From CAWJKP01 sp963843465 (GTDB taxonomy: Bacteria > Planctomycetota > Planctomycetia > Pirellulales > Thermoguttaceae), in NCBI GenBank assembly GCA_963843465.1, contig CAWJKP010000001.1:248001-312000 (forward strand): DNA of 64,000 nt, written 5' to 3'. The position numbers were made by a program, and so were the translations under genes. Below are positions 1-7,722 of this stretch, one piece after another. Under the pieces are notes generated by a model, which was given only the letters and a program-made list of their open reading frames with translations, was not told the DNA's origin and did not search any database. The first letter of the stretch is position 1, and the number at the start of each line of letters is the position of its first letter.

Positions 1-2073
1 GGCCGGCGACAACTTTGGGTCGCCGAGACCGATTTCCAGCCCAAGCGGGTAAGCGTCTGGACGCTTGACGGCAAGCTCCTCAAGGCCTTTTACGGCCCGG
101 CCGAGTACGGCGGCGGCGGTGTGCTGGATCCTTACGACAAGACTCGTTTCTACTACCACGGCATGGAGTTCAAGCTCGATTGGCAGCGAGGGCGGGACCA
201 GTTGGTGCGGGTCTTTTTCCGCCCGGGCCCCGAGGATCTGGCGCTGCCCACGGGTTTCGGCTGCGGCGGTCAGCCGGAAACGCCGTTGGAGGTGAAAACG
301 GCCGCCGGGACCGTGAGGCGATACTTCACCAACTGCTACAACAGCAACCCGACCAACGGCGCGTCGGTGGTCTTCCTTTGGAGCGATCGCGACGGGGTCG
401 CCAGGCCCGTCGCCGCCCTGGGGTGTGCCAACGACTGGGACCTGCTCAAGGGCGATGCCTTCAAGCCGCGCTGGCCCAAGGACGTGAACCTCGCGGGCGA
501 CCGCTGGCGGAACCAGGCGTTGTTCGTCTGGTCGGACTTAAGCGGCGACGGCCACGTGCAGCCCGAGGAAGTGACGATGGTGAAGGCCGCGGTGGGCGGC
601 GTGACAGCGATGCCCGACCTGGCCTTCGTCGTCTCGCGGATCGACGACCGAGCCGTTCGGCTGGCCCCCCGGCGATTCACGCCGCAAGGCGCGCCGGTTT
701 ACGATCTGGCGTCCGGCGAAGTCCTGGTCGCCGGGTCGCAGCCGCCGACCAGCTCCGGCGGGGACCAGGCGCTGGTCGATCCCAGCGGCTGGACCATCTT
801 GACCGTGGCGCCCAAGCCCTTTGCACCGCAGTCGCTGGGCGGTGTTTTTCGGGGCCAGTCCCGCTGGTCGTATCCGAGTCTCTGGCCGGGGCTGCACGCC
901 TCCCACGAGTCGCCTCCGCCCGATCGGCCCGGCGAGCTGATCGGCACCACGCGGCTGTTGGGCGGCTTCGTCACGCCCCGCGGCGGCCAGTCCGGACCGC
1001 TTTGGGCCGTCAACGGCAACCAGGGCAACGTCTACCTCTTGACGGCCGACGGGCTGTTCGTCGCCGAGTTGTTCCGCGACATCCGCAAGGGAGAGGGCTG
1101 GGCCATGCCCGTCGCCCAGCGGGGCATGGTGCTCAACGAGGTGAGCCTGCACGACGAGAACTTCTGGCCCTCGATCGCCCAGACCTCCGACGGCGAAGTC
1201 TACCTGGTGGACGGCGCCCGCACGAGCCTGGTGCGGGTCGACGGTCTGACGAAGATCCGCCGGCTGCCGCCGATGACGATCGAGGTCACGGGGGACGATC
1301 TGCGTCGCGCCCAGGCCAGTCTCTTGCAAAGCGAGGCGCAGCGGCAGAAGTTCGAGGGCCGCCCGACTCTCAAGGTCGCGCTGCGCACGACGCCGCCGGT
1401 GATCGACGGCAAGCTCGACGACTGGGCCGGCGCCGATTGGGCTTCGATCGACAAAAGCGGCGTGGCGGCCTTCTTCGACAGTCACAGCAAGCCGTATGAC
1501 CTCACCGCCGCGGTGGCAGTCTCCGGCGACCGCCTCTACGCCGCCTTCCGCACGGGCGACCCCCAATTGCTGCGCAACTCGGGCGAGACGCCCCGCGCGC
1601 CGTTTAAGACGGGCGGCTGTCTGGACCTGATGATCGGCGCCAACGCCCGCGCCGACGCCAACCGTGCCGACCCCGTTCCAGGCGACGTGCGGCTCTTGGT
1701 CACCCTGGTCCACGACAAGCCGCTGGCCCTGCTCTACCGGGCGGTCGTGCCGGGCACGAAAGATCCGGTCCCCTTCTCCTCGCCCTGGCGGACGATCACC
1801 ATCGACCGCGTGGACGACGTGAGCGACAAGCTCCAGTTCGCCGCCAGCGAAGGCAACTACGAGCTGTCGATCCCGCTGGCCGTGCTGAACCTCAAGCCGC
1901 TGGCAGGCCAGGTTCTCCAGGGCGACGTCGGCATTTTGCGAGGCAACGGCTTTGAAACGCTGCACCGCGTTTACTGGAGCAACAAGGCCACCGCCATCAC
2001 CAGCGACGTCCCCAGCGAGGCCCAGCTCACGCCCCGCCTCTGGGGCCGCTGGATCTTTGAGTCAACGAGGTAA
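1..2073 (+). CDS. Partial beta-propeller protein with C-terminal CBM9/DOMON-like domain (5' end outside window)
   Basis: The frame is open from the first base of the window, so the gene starts upstream; 690 codons are visible. The N-terminal part (for example GKLLKAFYGPAEYGGGG and later YLLTADGLFVAELFRD) has the texture of NHL/beta-propeller repeats. Near window residue 180 an EF-hand-like loop DLSGDGHVQPEE could bind calcium. From about residue 465 the segment PPVIDGKLDDWAGADW opens a CBM9/DOMON-type beta-sandwich that runs to the end, a layout common in secreted planctomycete proteins. Function is unknown; carbohydrate or haem binding by the C-terminal domain is inference. A hairpin half-element starts 5 bp after the stop. 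Confidence 0.75.
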   Translation, partial: GRRQLWVAETDFQPKRVSVWTLDGKLLKAFYGPAEYGGGGVLDPYDKTRFYYHGMEFKLDWQRGRDQLVRVFFRPGPEDLALPTGFGCGGQPETPLEVKTAAGTVRRYFTNCYNSNPTNGASVVFLWSDRDGVARPVAALGCANDWDLLKGDAFKPRWPKDVNLAGDRWRNQALFVWSDLSGDGHVQPEEVTMVKAAVGGVTAMPDLAFVVSRIDDRAVRLAPRRFTPQGAPVYDLASGEVLVAGSQPPTSSGGDQALVDPSGWTILTVAPKPFAPQSLGGVFRGQSRWSYPSLWPGLHASHESPPPDRPGELIGTTRLLGGFVTPRGGQSGPLWAVNGNQGNVYLLTADGLFVAELFRDIRKGEGWAMPVAQRGMVLNEVSLHDENFWPSIAQTSDGEVYLVDGARTSLVRVDGLTKIRRLPPMTIEVTGDDLRRAQASLLQSEAQRQKFEGRPTLKVALRTTPPVIDGKLDDWAGADWASIDKSGVAAFFDSHSKPYDLTAAVAVSGDRLYAAFRTGDPQLLRNSGETPRAPFKTGGCLDLMIGANARADANRADPVPGDVRLLVTLVHDKPLALLYRAVVPGTKDPVPFSSPWRTITIDRVDDVSDKLQFAASEGNYELSIPLAVLNLKPLAGQVLQGDVGILRGNGFETLHRVYWSNKATAITSDVPSEAQLTPRLWGRWIFESTR

Positions 2074-2077
2074 ACGC

Positions 2078-2118
2078 GTAGGGTGGGACAAGCTCGCGCT
2101 AGCGAGCGCCGGCCCACC
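2078..2118. repeat. Solo REP-like element (GTAGGGTGGG family)
   Basis: The sequence starts GTAGGGTGGGACAAGCTCGC and ends GAGCGCCGGCCCACC, so it folds into a two-part hairpin after a GTAG start. The same element occurs as a full inverted pair at 17575-17670. It lies between the stop of the first gene and the next start. Confidence 0.75.
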
Positions 2119-2138
2119 ATTTTTCGGCAGGCCCCGAA

Positions 2139-2975
2139 ATGACCGCCATCAAGCCCAAACGTCGATGGTTCCAGTACAGCCTGCGGACGCTGCTTGTGTT
2201 CGTGACGGTCTGCGCTCTGGCGTGTAGTTGGCTGGCCGTGAAGATGCGGCAGGCAGAGCGGCAACGCGAAGCGGCGAAAGCGATTGAGAAATTGGGTGGG
2301 CAGGTGTTTTGGGATTCCAAGGCATCGAGACGACCAGCATGGCTGCGAAAGCTGGTTGATAGTGTTTTCTTCGATAGTGTCCGTAGCGTGGACCTCTCTG
2401 GGACAAAGGTTACCGACGTTGAGCTCGAGTATATCACGAAGTTGAGCCAACTCCGAGAGTTGTCGCTGAACGAGAGCAAAATCACCGATGCACGACTGGC
2501 AAAGCTCAAAGCGTTGAGCCAACTCCAACGGCTGGGAATCGAGGACGCCGAAGTCACGGACCCCGGGTTGGAGCATCTCGGAGGGTTCAGCCAGCTCCAA
2601 GACTTGGACCTTGCCAGCACGCGGGTCGGCGACGCCGGACTGAAACATCTCAAGGGGTTGAGCCAACTCCAATCCTTATGGCTCTGCGGAACACACGTCA
2701 CCGATGCTGGACTGAAACATCTCAAGGGGTTGAGCCAACTCAAAGTGTTGGGGCTCGGTGGCACGCAGGTCACCGATGCCGGGTTGGAGCACCTCGTAGG
2801 GTTGAGCCAACTCACAGAGTTAGAACTCGGTGGCACGCAAATCACCGACGCGGGCTTGGAAAACCTCAGAGGATTGAGCCGACTCAGAGAGTTAGGACTT
2901 ATGAACACGCAAATCACCGATGAGGGCGCAAAGAAGCTCAGGCAGGCATTGCCAAAGTGCGATGTTAACAAGTGA
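2139..2975 (+). CDS. Membrane-anchored leucine-rich repeat protein
   Basis: 278 aa. Residues 8-32 are RRWFQYSLRTLLVFVTVCAL followed by ACSWLAVK, a basic segment and one membrane helix typical of planctomycete LRR proteins. A charged region follows (RQAERQREAAKAIEKLGG), then about eight 24-residue LRRs from residue ~88, each close to L-x-L-x-x-T-x-V/I-T-D-A-G-L-x-x-L, ending in a cap (EGAKKLRQALPKC). At DNA level the repeats form a degenerate 72 bp tandem array. The repeats probably face the periplasm and bind protein, but no partner is evident. The same N-terminal linker and LRR type recur at the end of the ankyrin protein at 10532. Confidence 0.85.
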   Translation: MTAIKPKRRWFQYSLRTLLVFVTVCALACSWLAVKMRQAERQREAAKAIEKLGGQVFWDSKASRRPAWLRKLVDSVFFDSVRSVDLSGTKVTDVELEYITKLSQLRELSLNESKITDARLAKLKALSQLQRLGIEDAEVTDPGLEHLGGFSQLQDLDLASTRVGDAGLKHLKGLSQLQSLWLCGTHVTDAGLKHLKGLSQLKVLGLGGTQVTDAGLEHLVGLSQLTELELGGTQITDAGLENLRGLSRLRELGLMNTQITDEGAKKLRQALPKCDVNK

Positions 2976-3050
2976 CACGCCAGACGCAAAGCGCAAACCT
3001 AAACGCCGCACGTGCGCGTCCGACTCCGTCTTCCGGCAAGCGCTCGTCTC

Positions 3051-3250
3051 AGCCCCGAAGGGGCGCGACTCGATAGCCCAGGGCGAAGCCCTGGGGAAAC
3101 AGGGTCCCCATGACCCTCGAAGCCCTGAAAGGGCGCGAGAACCGCACCGCGCGGCAGGTCTGTCGCGCCCCGTTGGGGCTTGCAACCACGGTAGATCCAC
3201 CGGCTCCCCAGGGCGTTGCCCTGGGCTATCGAGTCGCGCCCTTCGGGGCT
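3051..3250. repeat. 200 bp nested inverted repeat
   Basis: The outer arms at 3051-3097 and 3205-3250 are about 46 bp and nearly identical when inverted; they start AGCCCCGAAGGG and contain CGACTCGATAGCCCAGGGC. Inner arms at 3121-3138 and 3163-3180 also pair. No open frame inside looks real. It resembles a dispersed non-autonomous hairpin element. Confidence 0.8.
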
Positions 3251-3275
3251 AAACACAATCTGCATTCTTCGGGCT

Positions 3276-3310
3276 TTCCTCCTTTCGTCCTTTCGGGGTT
3301 TCGTGATTAG
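3276..3310. repeat. Solo copy of the GxxExxY-flanking repeat arm
   Basis: The segment ending CTTTCGGGGTTTCGTGATTAG matches the right arm of the inverted repeat around the GxxExxY gene (21012-21042, ending CTTTCGGGCTTTCGTGATTAG). Only one arm is present here, next to the hdeD relic. Confidence 0.6.
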
Positions 3311-3344
3311 AATTGGGAGCGTCCCCGTAGACACTTACAGCGTC

Positions 3345-3437
3345 AGCTCTGGTATGCTGCGGATCGCCAGCGATAACATGATCCAGGACCACCACCGCGA
3401 ACTCGGCACTCATGTCAACGTTCCTTTTCCCGTTGAA
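3345..3437 (-). pseudogene. hdeD relic with the interior deleted
   Basis: Read on the minus strand, 3397-3437 matches the ribosome-binding region, ATG and first codons of the intact hdeD at 5938-6570 (MSAEFA against MSSESA). The bases 3345-3394 match its last ~50 bases; in one frame they give WIMLSLAIRSIPEL against WIMLSLAIRKIPEL. About 540 bp between the two ends are missing and the junction is out of frame. The fragments differ from the intact gene at roughly 15% of positions, so this is an old paralogue and not a recent copy. The two hdeD copies flank the DUF4838 and mop genes in the same orientation. Confidence 0.75.
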
Positions 3438-3466
3438 CCTCTTTTGACCCCTGGAAGGAGCAAGAA

Positions 3467-5701
3467 ATGCATTGCGCAAAATGCGGAATTGCTGCGGCAG
3501 CGGCCGTGTCGGCGGCCATGGTCTGGCTGGGGGCGACGGGCAGCCAGGAGGCGAAGGCGCAGGCCCCGGGCGCCGCGGCGAAGCTTGCCTTGGTCAAGGA
3601 CGGCAACGCGCTGGCCACGATTGTGATACCCGCCCAGGCCAGCCAGACGGAGGCCAAGGCCGCGGGCGAATTACAGCAATTCCTCCTACGCCTGTCCGGG
3701 GCGAAGCTGCCCATCCAGAAAGACGCCGCTGACGTGCAGGGGACGGCGGTGTCGGTGGGCCTGACGAAGCTCGTTCCCGAAGAGGTCAGGAAGGAGCTGG
3801 CGGTTGGGGAGAAGCTCGCCGTAACGGATTCGCGCAGAGATTCCTTCCTGACGCGCGCCAGAGGCAATACGCTGCTCCTCGTCGGACACCGGGACGAGGC
3901 GACGCTCTACAGCGTTTACCATTTTCTGGCGGGGCTGGGCTGCCGCTGGTTCTTCGGCTGCCAAGCGGGAGAGGTTGTTCCGCACGCGGCGACGATCTCG
4001 CTGGGCACGCTCGATGACTACCAGGTCCCCGACTTCGCCGCCCGCGTTCAGTTCCAGTGGGGATCGCCTTTAGGGCCGATTGTTGCCGGCCATCGCCAGG
4101 ACTGGATGGCCGGTACCGACGGCGCGATCGGGCCGGCGAAGGATCAACAGGCATGGCTGGAGCGGAACTTGCTCTCGCCGCACGAGGTGCAGGGCGATTC
4201 CGGGCACAACTACGCGGAAATCTGGCCCGACGCTCTTTTCGCCAAGCACCCGGAATACTTCGGCATGGTCAACGGCAAGCGGGACAAGAACGCCCAGCCC
4301 TGCCTGTCCAATCCCAACGTCATCAAGATCGGCATCCAATGGGCGGAAAAAACCCTGCACGATCATCCCGAAAACGACATCGTCACCTTCGCCCCGAAGG
4401 ATGGGAACCCTTACTGCCAGTGCGCGGCGTGCAAGGCCCTGGGCAACCCCGCCGACCAGAACATGCACCTGGGCAACGAGGTGGCCAAGGCAATCGCCGC
4501 CAAGTACCCGGACAAGATGGTCGCCATCTGGGCCTATGCCGACGGCGCGGTCGCTCCCCACATCAAGGCCGAAGGGTACGACCAGAACCAGGACCGCGTG
4601 CTGGTGGAGCTCAAGGCGATCTACTCGCAGCTTCCCTTCCAAGATCTCCTTGCCGCCTGGTCGCGCGTGAGCCACAACCTCTACGTGTACACGTACACGG
4701 ATTGGTACTTCTACGGCTGGACGTGGGGCGCCGAGATGAATCCGGCGAACTACCTCGACGAGACGGCCAACGACTATCCCGGCTGGAAGCGGCACGGCAT
4801 CCGCCTGTTGGCCAACCACACGGAGATGGACTGGGGCAAGGTGGGCTTCAACCGCTACGTGCAGGCCAAAATGATGTGGAACGTCAACGCGGACATCCGC
4901 GCAATTCAAAGGGACTTCGCCGAGAAAATGTTCCCTTCCGCCCCCGACGACTTCTTCAACTATGTTTCCTTGAGCATCGAGCTGTTCTCCCAGACGGACT
5001 GGCAGAAGCCGGAGGCCAACGTTACGGAATTCCTGAGGCAGGCCTACCGCATCTTCGACCACCTGCGTCCCAAGCTGAAGACCGCGGAAGAGAGGCAGCG
5101 CTGGGAGTGGTACGTCCTCTACCTGCACGAGCAGTTGCTCGAATACCGCGAGCGGCTGGTGACGGCCAAGCGCGACGCCCTGGCGAACCGCATTCGATTT
5201 GCGGCCAGCGAGCGTCTCACGCCCGCGCAGGTGGCCGATCTGAAGCGACAACTTGTCCCGGCGGAACAGGCCTCGCTGACGTGCATCCGACAGATCGTCA
5301 GTTACGACAAAGCGATCAACCGCTTCAACGTTCTGGATGTCCCCGGCACGATCTGGGAGATCTACGCGCCACGCCTGGGGAGGGACAGCGTGGGACGGGG
5401 GCTCGGAGTGATTGACATCAGCGATAAGGTGCCCTGGCCGCAGCAAGCCCTGACAAGAGTGCTTCCGGACATCCCGCCGGAACAGATCGATTTCAACAAG
5501 ATCGACGCATGGTTTGCCGCCGACAAGGCCACGGCTGCAGCGTTCAAGCCTGCGGAGAAGGTGGAGATATTCCCCCCGGGCCGTGTGCAGGACCGGACGG
5601 CTAGAGGCTGGAATACGCCTGCGGCGATCGTGCGGAAGCCGACCGACTTCACCCGGCAAGGCGTCAAGATCAATTTCGACCTGCCGTGGATGAGGCCCTA
5701 A
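3467..5701 (+). CDS. Secreted DUF4838-domain protein (glycoside hydrolase-like)
   Basis: 744 aa. The ATG follows GGAAGGAG at 3453-3460. The N-terminus (MHCAKCGIAAAAAVSAAMVW) is a signal peptide. Residues ~60-180 look like the alpha-glucuronidase-type N-terminal domain (KAAGELQQFLLRLSGAKLPI, then RWFFGCQAGEVVPH). From ~190 a DUF4838 core follows, with a Cys-rich loop (YCQCAACKALGNP) and an aromatic-rich barrel region (YTYTDWYFYGWTWGAEMNP). DUF4838 proteins occur in polysaccharide-degradation loci and are thought to act on uronic-acid-containing glycans, but no reaction can be assigned from sequence. It stands alone on its strand. Confidence 0.85.
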   Translation: MHCAKCGIAAAAAVSAAMVWLGATGSQEAKAQAPGAAAKLALVKDGNALATIVIPAQASQTEAKAAGELQQFLLRLSGAKLPIQKDAADVQGTAVSVGLTKLVPEEVRKELAVGEKLAVTDSRRDSFLTRARGNTLLLVGHRDEATLYSVYHFLAGLGCRWFFGCQAGEVVPHAATISLGTLDDYQVPDFAARVQFQWGSPLGPIVAGHRQDWMAGTDGAIGPAKDQQAWLERNLLSPHEVQGDSGHNYAEIWPDALFAKHPEYFGMVNGKRDKNAQPCLSNPNVIKIGIQWAEKTLHDHPENDIVTFAPKDGNPYCQCAACKALGNPADQNMHLGNEVAKAIAAKYPDKMVAIWAYADGAVAPHIKAEGYDQNQDRVLVELKAIYSQLPFQDLLAAWSRVSHNLYVYTYTDWYFYGWTWGAEMNPANYLDETANDYPGWKRHGIRLLANHTEMDWGKVGFNRYVQAKMMWNVNADIRAIQRDFAEKMFPSAPDDFFNYVSLSIELFSQTDWQKPEANVTEFLRQAYRIFDHLRPKLKTAEERQRWEWYVLYLHEQLLEYRERLVTAKRDALANRIRFAASERLTPAQVADLKRQLVPAEQASLTCIRQIVSYDKAINRFNVLDVPGTIWEIYAPRLGRDSVGRGLGVIDISDKVPWPQQALTRVLPDIPPEQIDFNKIDAWFAADKATAAAFKPAEKVEIFPPGRVQDRTARGWNTPAAIVRKPTDFTRQGVKINFDLPWMRP

Positions 5702-5713
5702 GTTTTGCAGGCC

Positions 5714-5926
5714 CTAATGATCAACGCCGAGCATGACGTTGCTCGCCTTGATGACCGCATAGGCATCCTTCCCCACCGCCAAGCCGAGATTTGCCATCGA
5801 CCCCCTGGTGATGACGGAGACGATCTCCTGCCCCCCGGGCAATTCGATCACGACCTCCGAGTTCACCATGCCGTCGTGGATCTTCTTCACCTTGCCCTTG
5901 AAAACGTTGCGAGCGCTGATTTTCAT
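5714..5926 (-). CDS. mop: Molbindin-like TOBE domain protein
   Basis: 70 aa, a single TOBE/Mop domain: MKISARNVFKGKVKKIHDGM, then NSEVVIELPGGQEIVSVIT and a C-terminal AYAVIKASNVMLGVD. This is the length and pattern of stand-alone molbindins, small cytoplasmic proteins that assemble into oligomers and bind molybdate or tungstate. The ATG has GAGGTG upstream. It lies 11 bp after the hdeD stop, so the two are probably co-transcribed. No molybdate transporter or molybdopterin gene is nearby, so its client is unknown. Confidence 0.9.
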   Translation of the reverse strand: MKISARNVFKGKVKKIHDGMVNSEVVIELPGGQEIVSVITRGSMANLGLAVGKDAYAVIKASNVMLGVDH

Positions 5927-5937
5927 TTTCAGTCACC

Positions 5938-6570
5938 TCAGTCGACAAGCTCGGGAATCTTGCGGATGGCCAACGACAACATGATCCAGGTCCAACCGTG
6001 GAAAAGCATCTCCACGCCCACCAGCACACCGATCACCCAAAGCGCATCCCCGGGGAATCGCTTATAGATGATCACGCCCAGCATCAACGTGATGACGCCG
6101 TTCAACAGGGCCCAGCCCCAGCGGGGAAAGCGAACGACCAGCGCGGCCGCGATACGGAAGAGGCCGGCGACGATGAAGAACGCGGCCAACAAGGCGGTCA
6201 TCGCCACGACCGACTTCGCCGGAGTGTCGCTGATCACGAACCCGACCACCAGGTAGAGGATGCCGACCAGCAACTGCAGCATCGTCCCGCTCCATTTCCC
6301 CACCCAGAACGACGTGATGATCGTGGCCAGGCCGGCCACCATCAGCGCCACGCCCAAGACCGCGACCGCCACGAAGGAGAAGGCAATGGTCAGCGCCGGC
6401 ACCACCAGCGCCGCCGTGCCGCAGACCACCAACAGGATGCCGAACGCCAAGAGCCAGCACCAGGCGGTCCTCAGATGCCGGAACTCGGCGTGCAACTGCT
6501 CGCACGGCCCGCCAACGCAGCGATCTTTCGCCGGCCGATCCGCCAATTTGTCCGCGGACTCGCTACTCAT
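5938..6570 (-). CDS. hdeD: HdeD/DUF308 family membrane protein
   Basis: 210 aa with six predicted membrane helices (for example WCWLLAFGILLVVCGTAALV and VGILYLVVGFVISDTPAKSV), the usual HdeD layout. E. coli HdeD is linked to acid resistance at high cell density; in other phyla the role is undefined. The ATG at 6570 follows AAGGAG. A Cys-containing hydrophilic N-terminus of about 35 residues precedes the first helix. It is upstream of mop and probably its operon partner. A degenerate copy of this gene sits at 3345-3437. Confidence 0.85.
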   Translation of the reverse strand: MSSESADKLADRPAKDRCVGGPCEQLHAEFRHLRTAWCWLLAFGILLVVCGTAALVVPALTIAFSFVAVAVLGVALMVAGLATIITSFWVGKWSGTMLQLLVGILYLVVGFVISDTPAKSVVAMTALLAAFFIVAGLFRIAAALVVRFPRWGWALLNGVITLMLGVIIYKRFPGDALWVIGVLVGVEMLFHGWTWIMLSLAIRKIPELVD

Positions 6571-6916
6571 GTCAACGCTCCTTTTCCCGTGAGATGCCTG
6601 GGACTAGCCAACGAGGACTGACAGCAAATGAACTTGTCCCAAAAGCGCCGGGATTCCAGTCGGCCTTCTGGAGACCCATTATTATTCGCGTCACCGCCCG
6701 AGAAGACCAGAATCCAGTCATTGCCGATCCACTCACGACGGGGCCCCCGATAGTAGGTTGTGCTTCAGCATAACGGGCCAGTGTCAGGCAATCGCTGCCT
6801 CGGGCGTTCGTTATGCTAAAGCGTAACCTACGATACCTCCGCCAGAGGGGGTGCTTGACGCCATTCCTGCCACACTCGACAATGAGGAGATAAACTTGCC
6901 CGACGGAGGAAACTTC
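6571..6916. other. Intergenic region between divergent genes
   Basis: No convincing coding sequence. It holds the REPIN at 6753-6831, and must contain the promoters for hdeD-mop (minus) and the secreted protein at 6917 (plus). No sigma-70 boxes could be assigned with confidence. Confidence 0.6.
6753..6831. repeat. REPIN-like inverted pair (GTAGGTTATGC family)
   Basis: Two 23 bp arms, 6753-6775 and 6809-6831, are inverted copies. Each reads GTAG followed by the imperfect palindrome GTTATGC-TTTA-GCATAAC, allowing for mismatches. A further copy is at 16053-16074. Confidence 0.8.
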
Positions 6917-7642
6917 ATGAAGCCTGCAATGTTCGCACTCCTGATCGCGCTGGCTACCGCGATATCGCTGGCCCAGACGGCCACTTTCCCCAACCGGCCC
7001 GCCCAGCTACCGGCCACGCCGTCCCCGCCCCCGCCACCGATACCCGGCGGCGGCGGCGCCGCCTATGGCGGATGGCCGGGCTACGGTAGCTACGGCGGAG
7101 GCACGGTGGCCGGATCGGCGATGAACGGCATGGCCAACGTCATCAGCTCCGCCGGGAGCTACAACCTGTCGACCTCGCAAGCGGCGATCAACATGACCGA
7201 GGCCCAAAGGGCGGCCATCCAGAACGACCAGTTGTATGCCAACACGTATTTCGAGATGCGGGCGGCCAACCGTGCCGCCCGCGCCGCCGAGAGCCGTCCC
7301 CGGCCGACGATGGAGCAACTGGTCCGCATCGCTCAGCAGGGCGCGCCGCGGCCCTTGCCGACGGGCGCCCTGGATCCGGTGAGCGGCGGCGTCGCCTGGC
7401 CGGAGCTGCTGAAGACGGCCGATTACGATTCGCAGCGGACCGAGCTGGACGAGTTGTTCGCCAAACGGGCGGCACTGGGCGGCCTCGGCTTCTCCGATCA
7501 GACCAAGGCCCGCCAGGCGTTGGACGGGATGTTCGCCACGCTCAAGGGACAGATCCGATCCGTTCCTTCCGACCAATATGTCGCCTCCCGAAGTTTCCTC
7601 AACAGCCTCGCCTACGTGACGGCCAAGACCGACTTGGAATGA
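6917..7642 (+). CDS. Small secreted protein of unknown function
   Basis: 241 aa. The ATG at 6917 is chosen because GGAGGA lies 6 bp upstream and the product then starts with a signal peptide (MKPAMFALLIALATAISLAQ); a longer GTG start at 6851 would bury it. A Pro/Gly-rich stretch follows (PSPPPPPIPGGGG, YGGWPGYGSYGGG). The rest is helical, including the segment RPLPTGALDPVSGGVAWPEL. I do not recognise a named family. The HEAT-repeat gene follows on the same strand after a hairpin. Confidence 0.75.
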   Translation: MKPAMFALLIALATAISLAQTATFPNRPAQLPATPSPPPPPIPGGGGAAYGGWPGYGSYGGGTVAGSAMNGMANVISSAGSYNLSTSQAAINMTEAQRAAIQNDQLYANTYFEMRAANRAARAAESRPRPTMEQLVRIAQQGAPRPLPTGALDPVSGGVAWPELLKTADYDSQRTELDELFAKRAALGGLGFSDQTKARQALDGMFATLKGQIRSVPSDQYVASRSFLNSLAYVTAKTDLE

Positions 7643-7646
7643 ACAC

Positions 7647-7700
7647 GTACTCCTCACGCTCCGCGTGAGGGCCAGCCTCACGCGGAGCGTGACGAGCACA
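7647..7700. repeat. REPIN-like hairpin
   Basis: Left half starts GTAC and contains CTCACGCTCCGCGTGAGG; the right half is its inverted copy (CCTCACGCGGAGCGTGACG). The 21 bp arms differ at one position. It lies between two plus-strand genes and could also stop transcription, although no T-run follows. Confidence 0.75.
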
Positions 7701-7722
7701 AACGACACCTCGGAGTCCTGCC

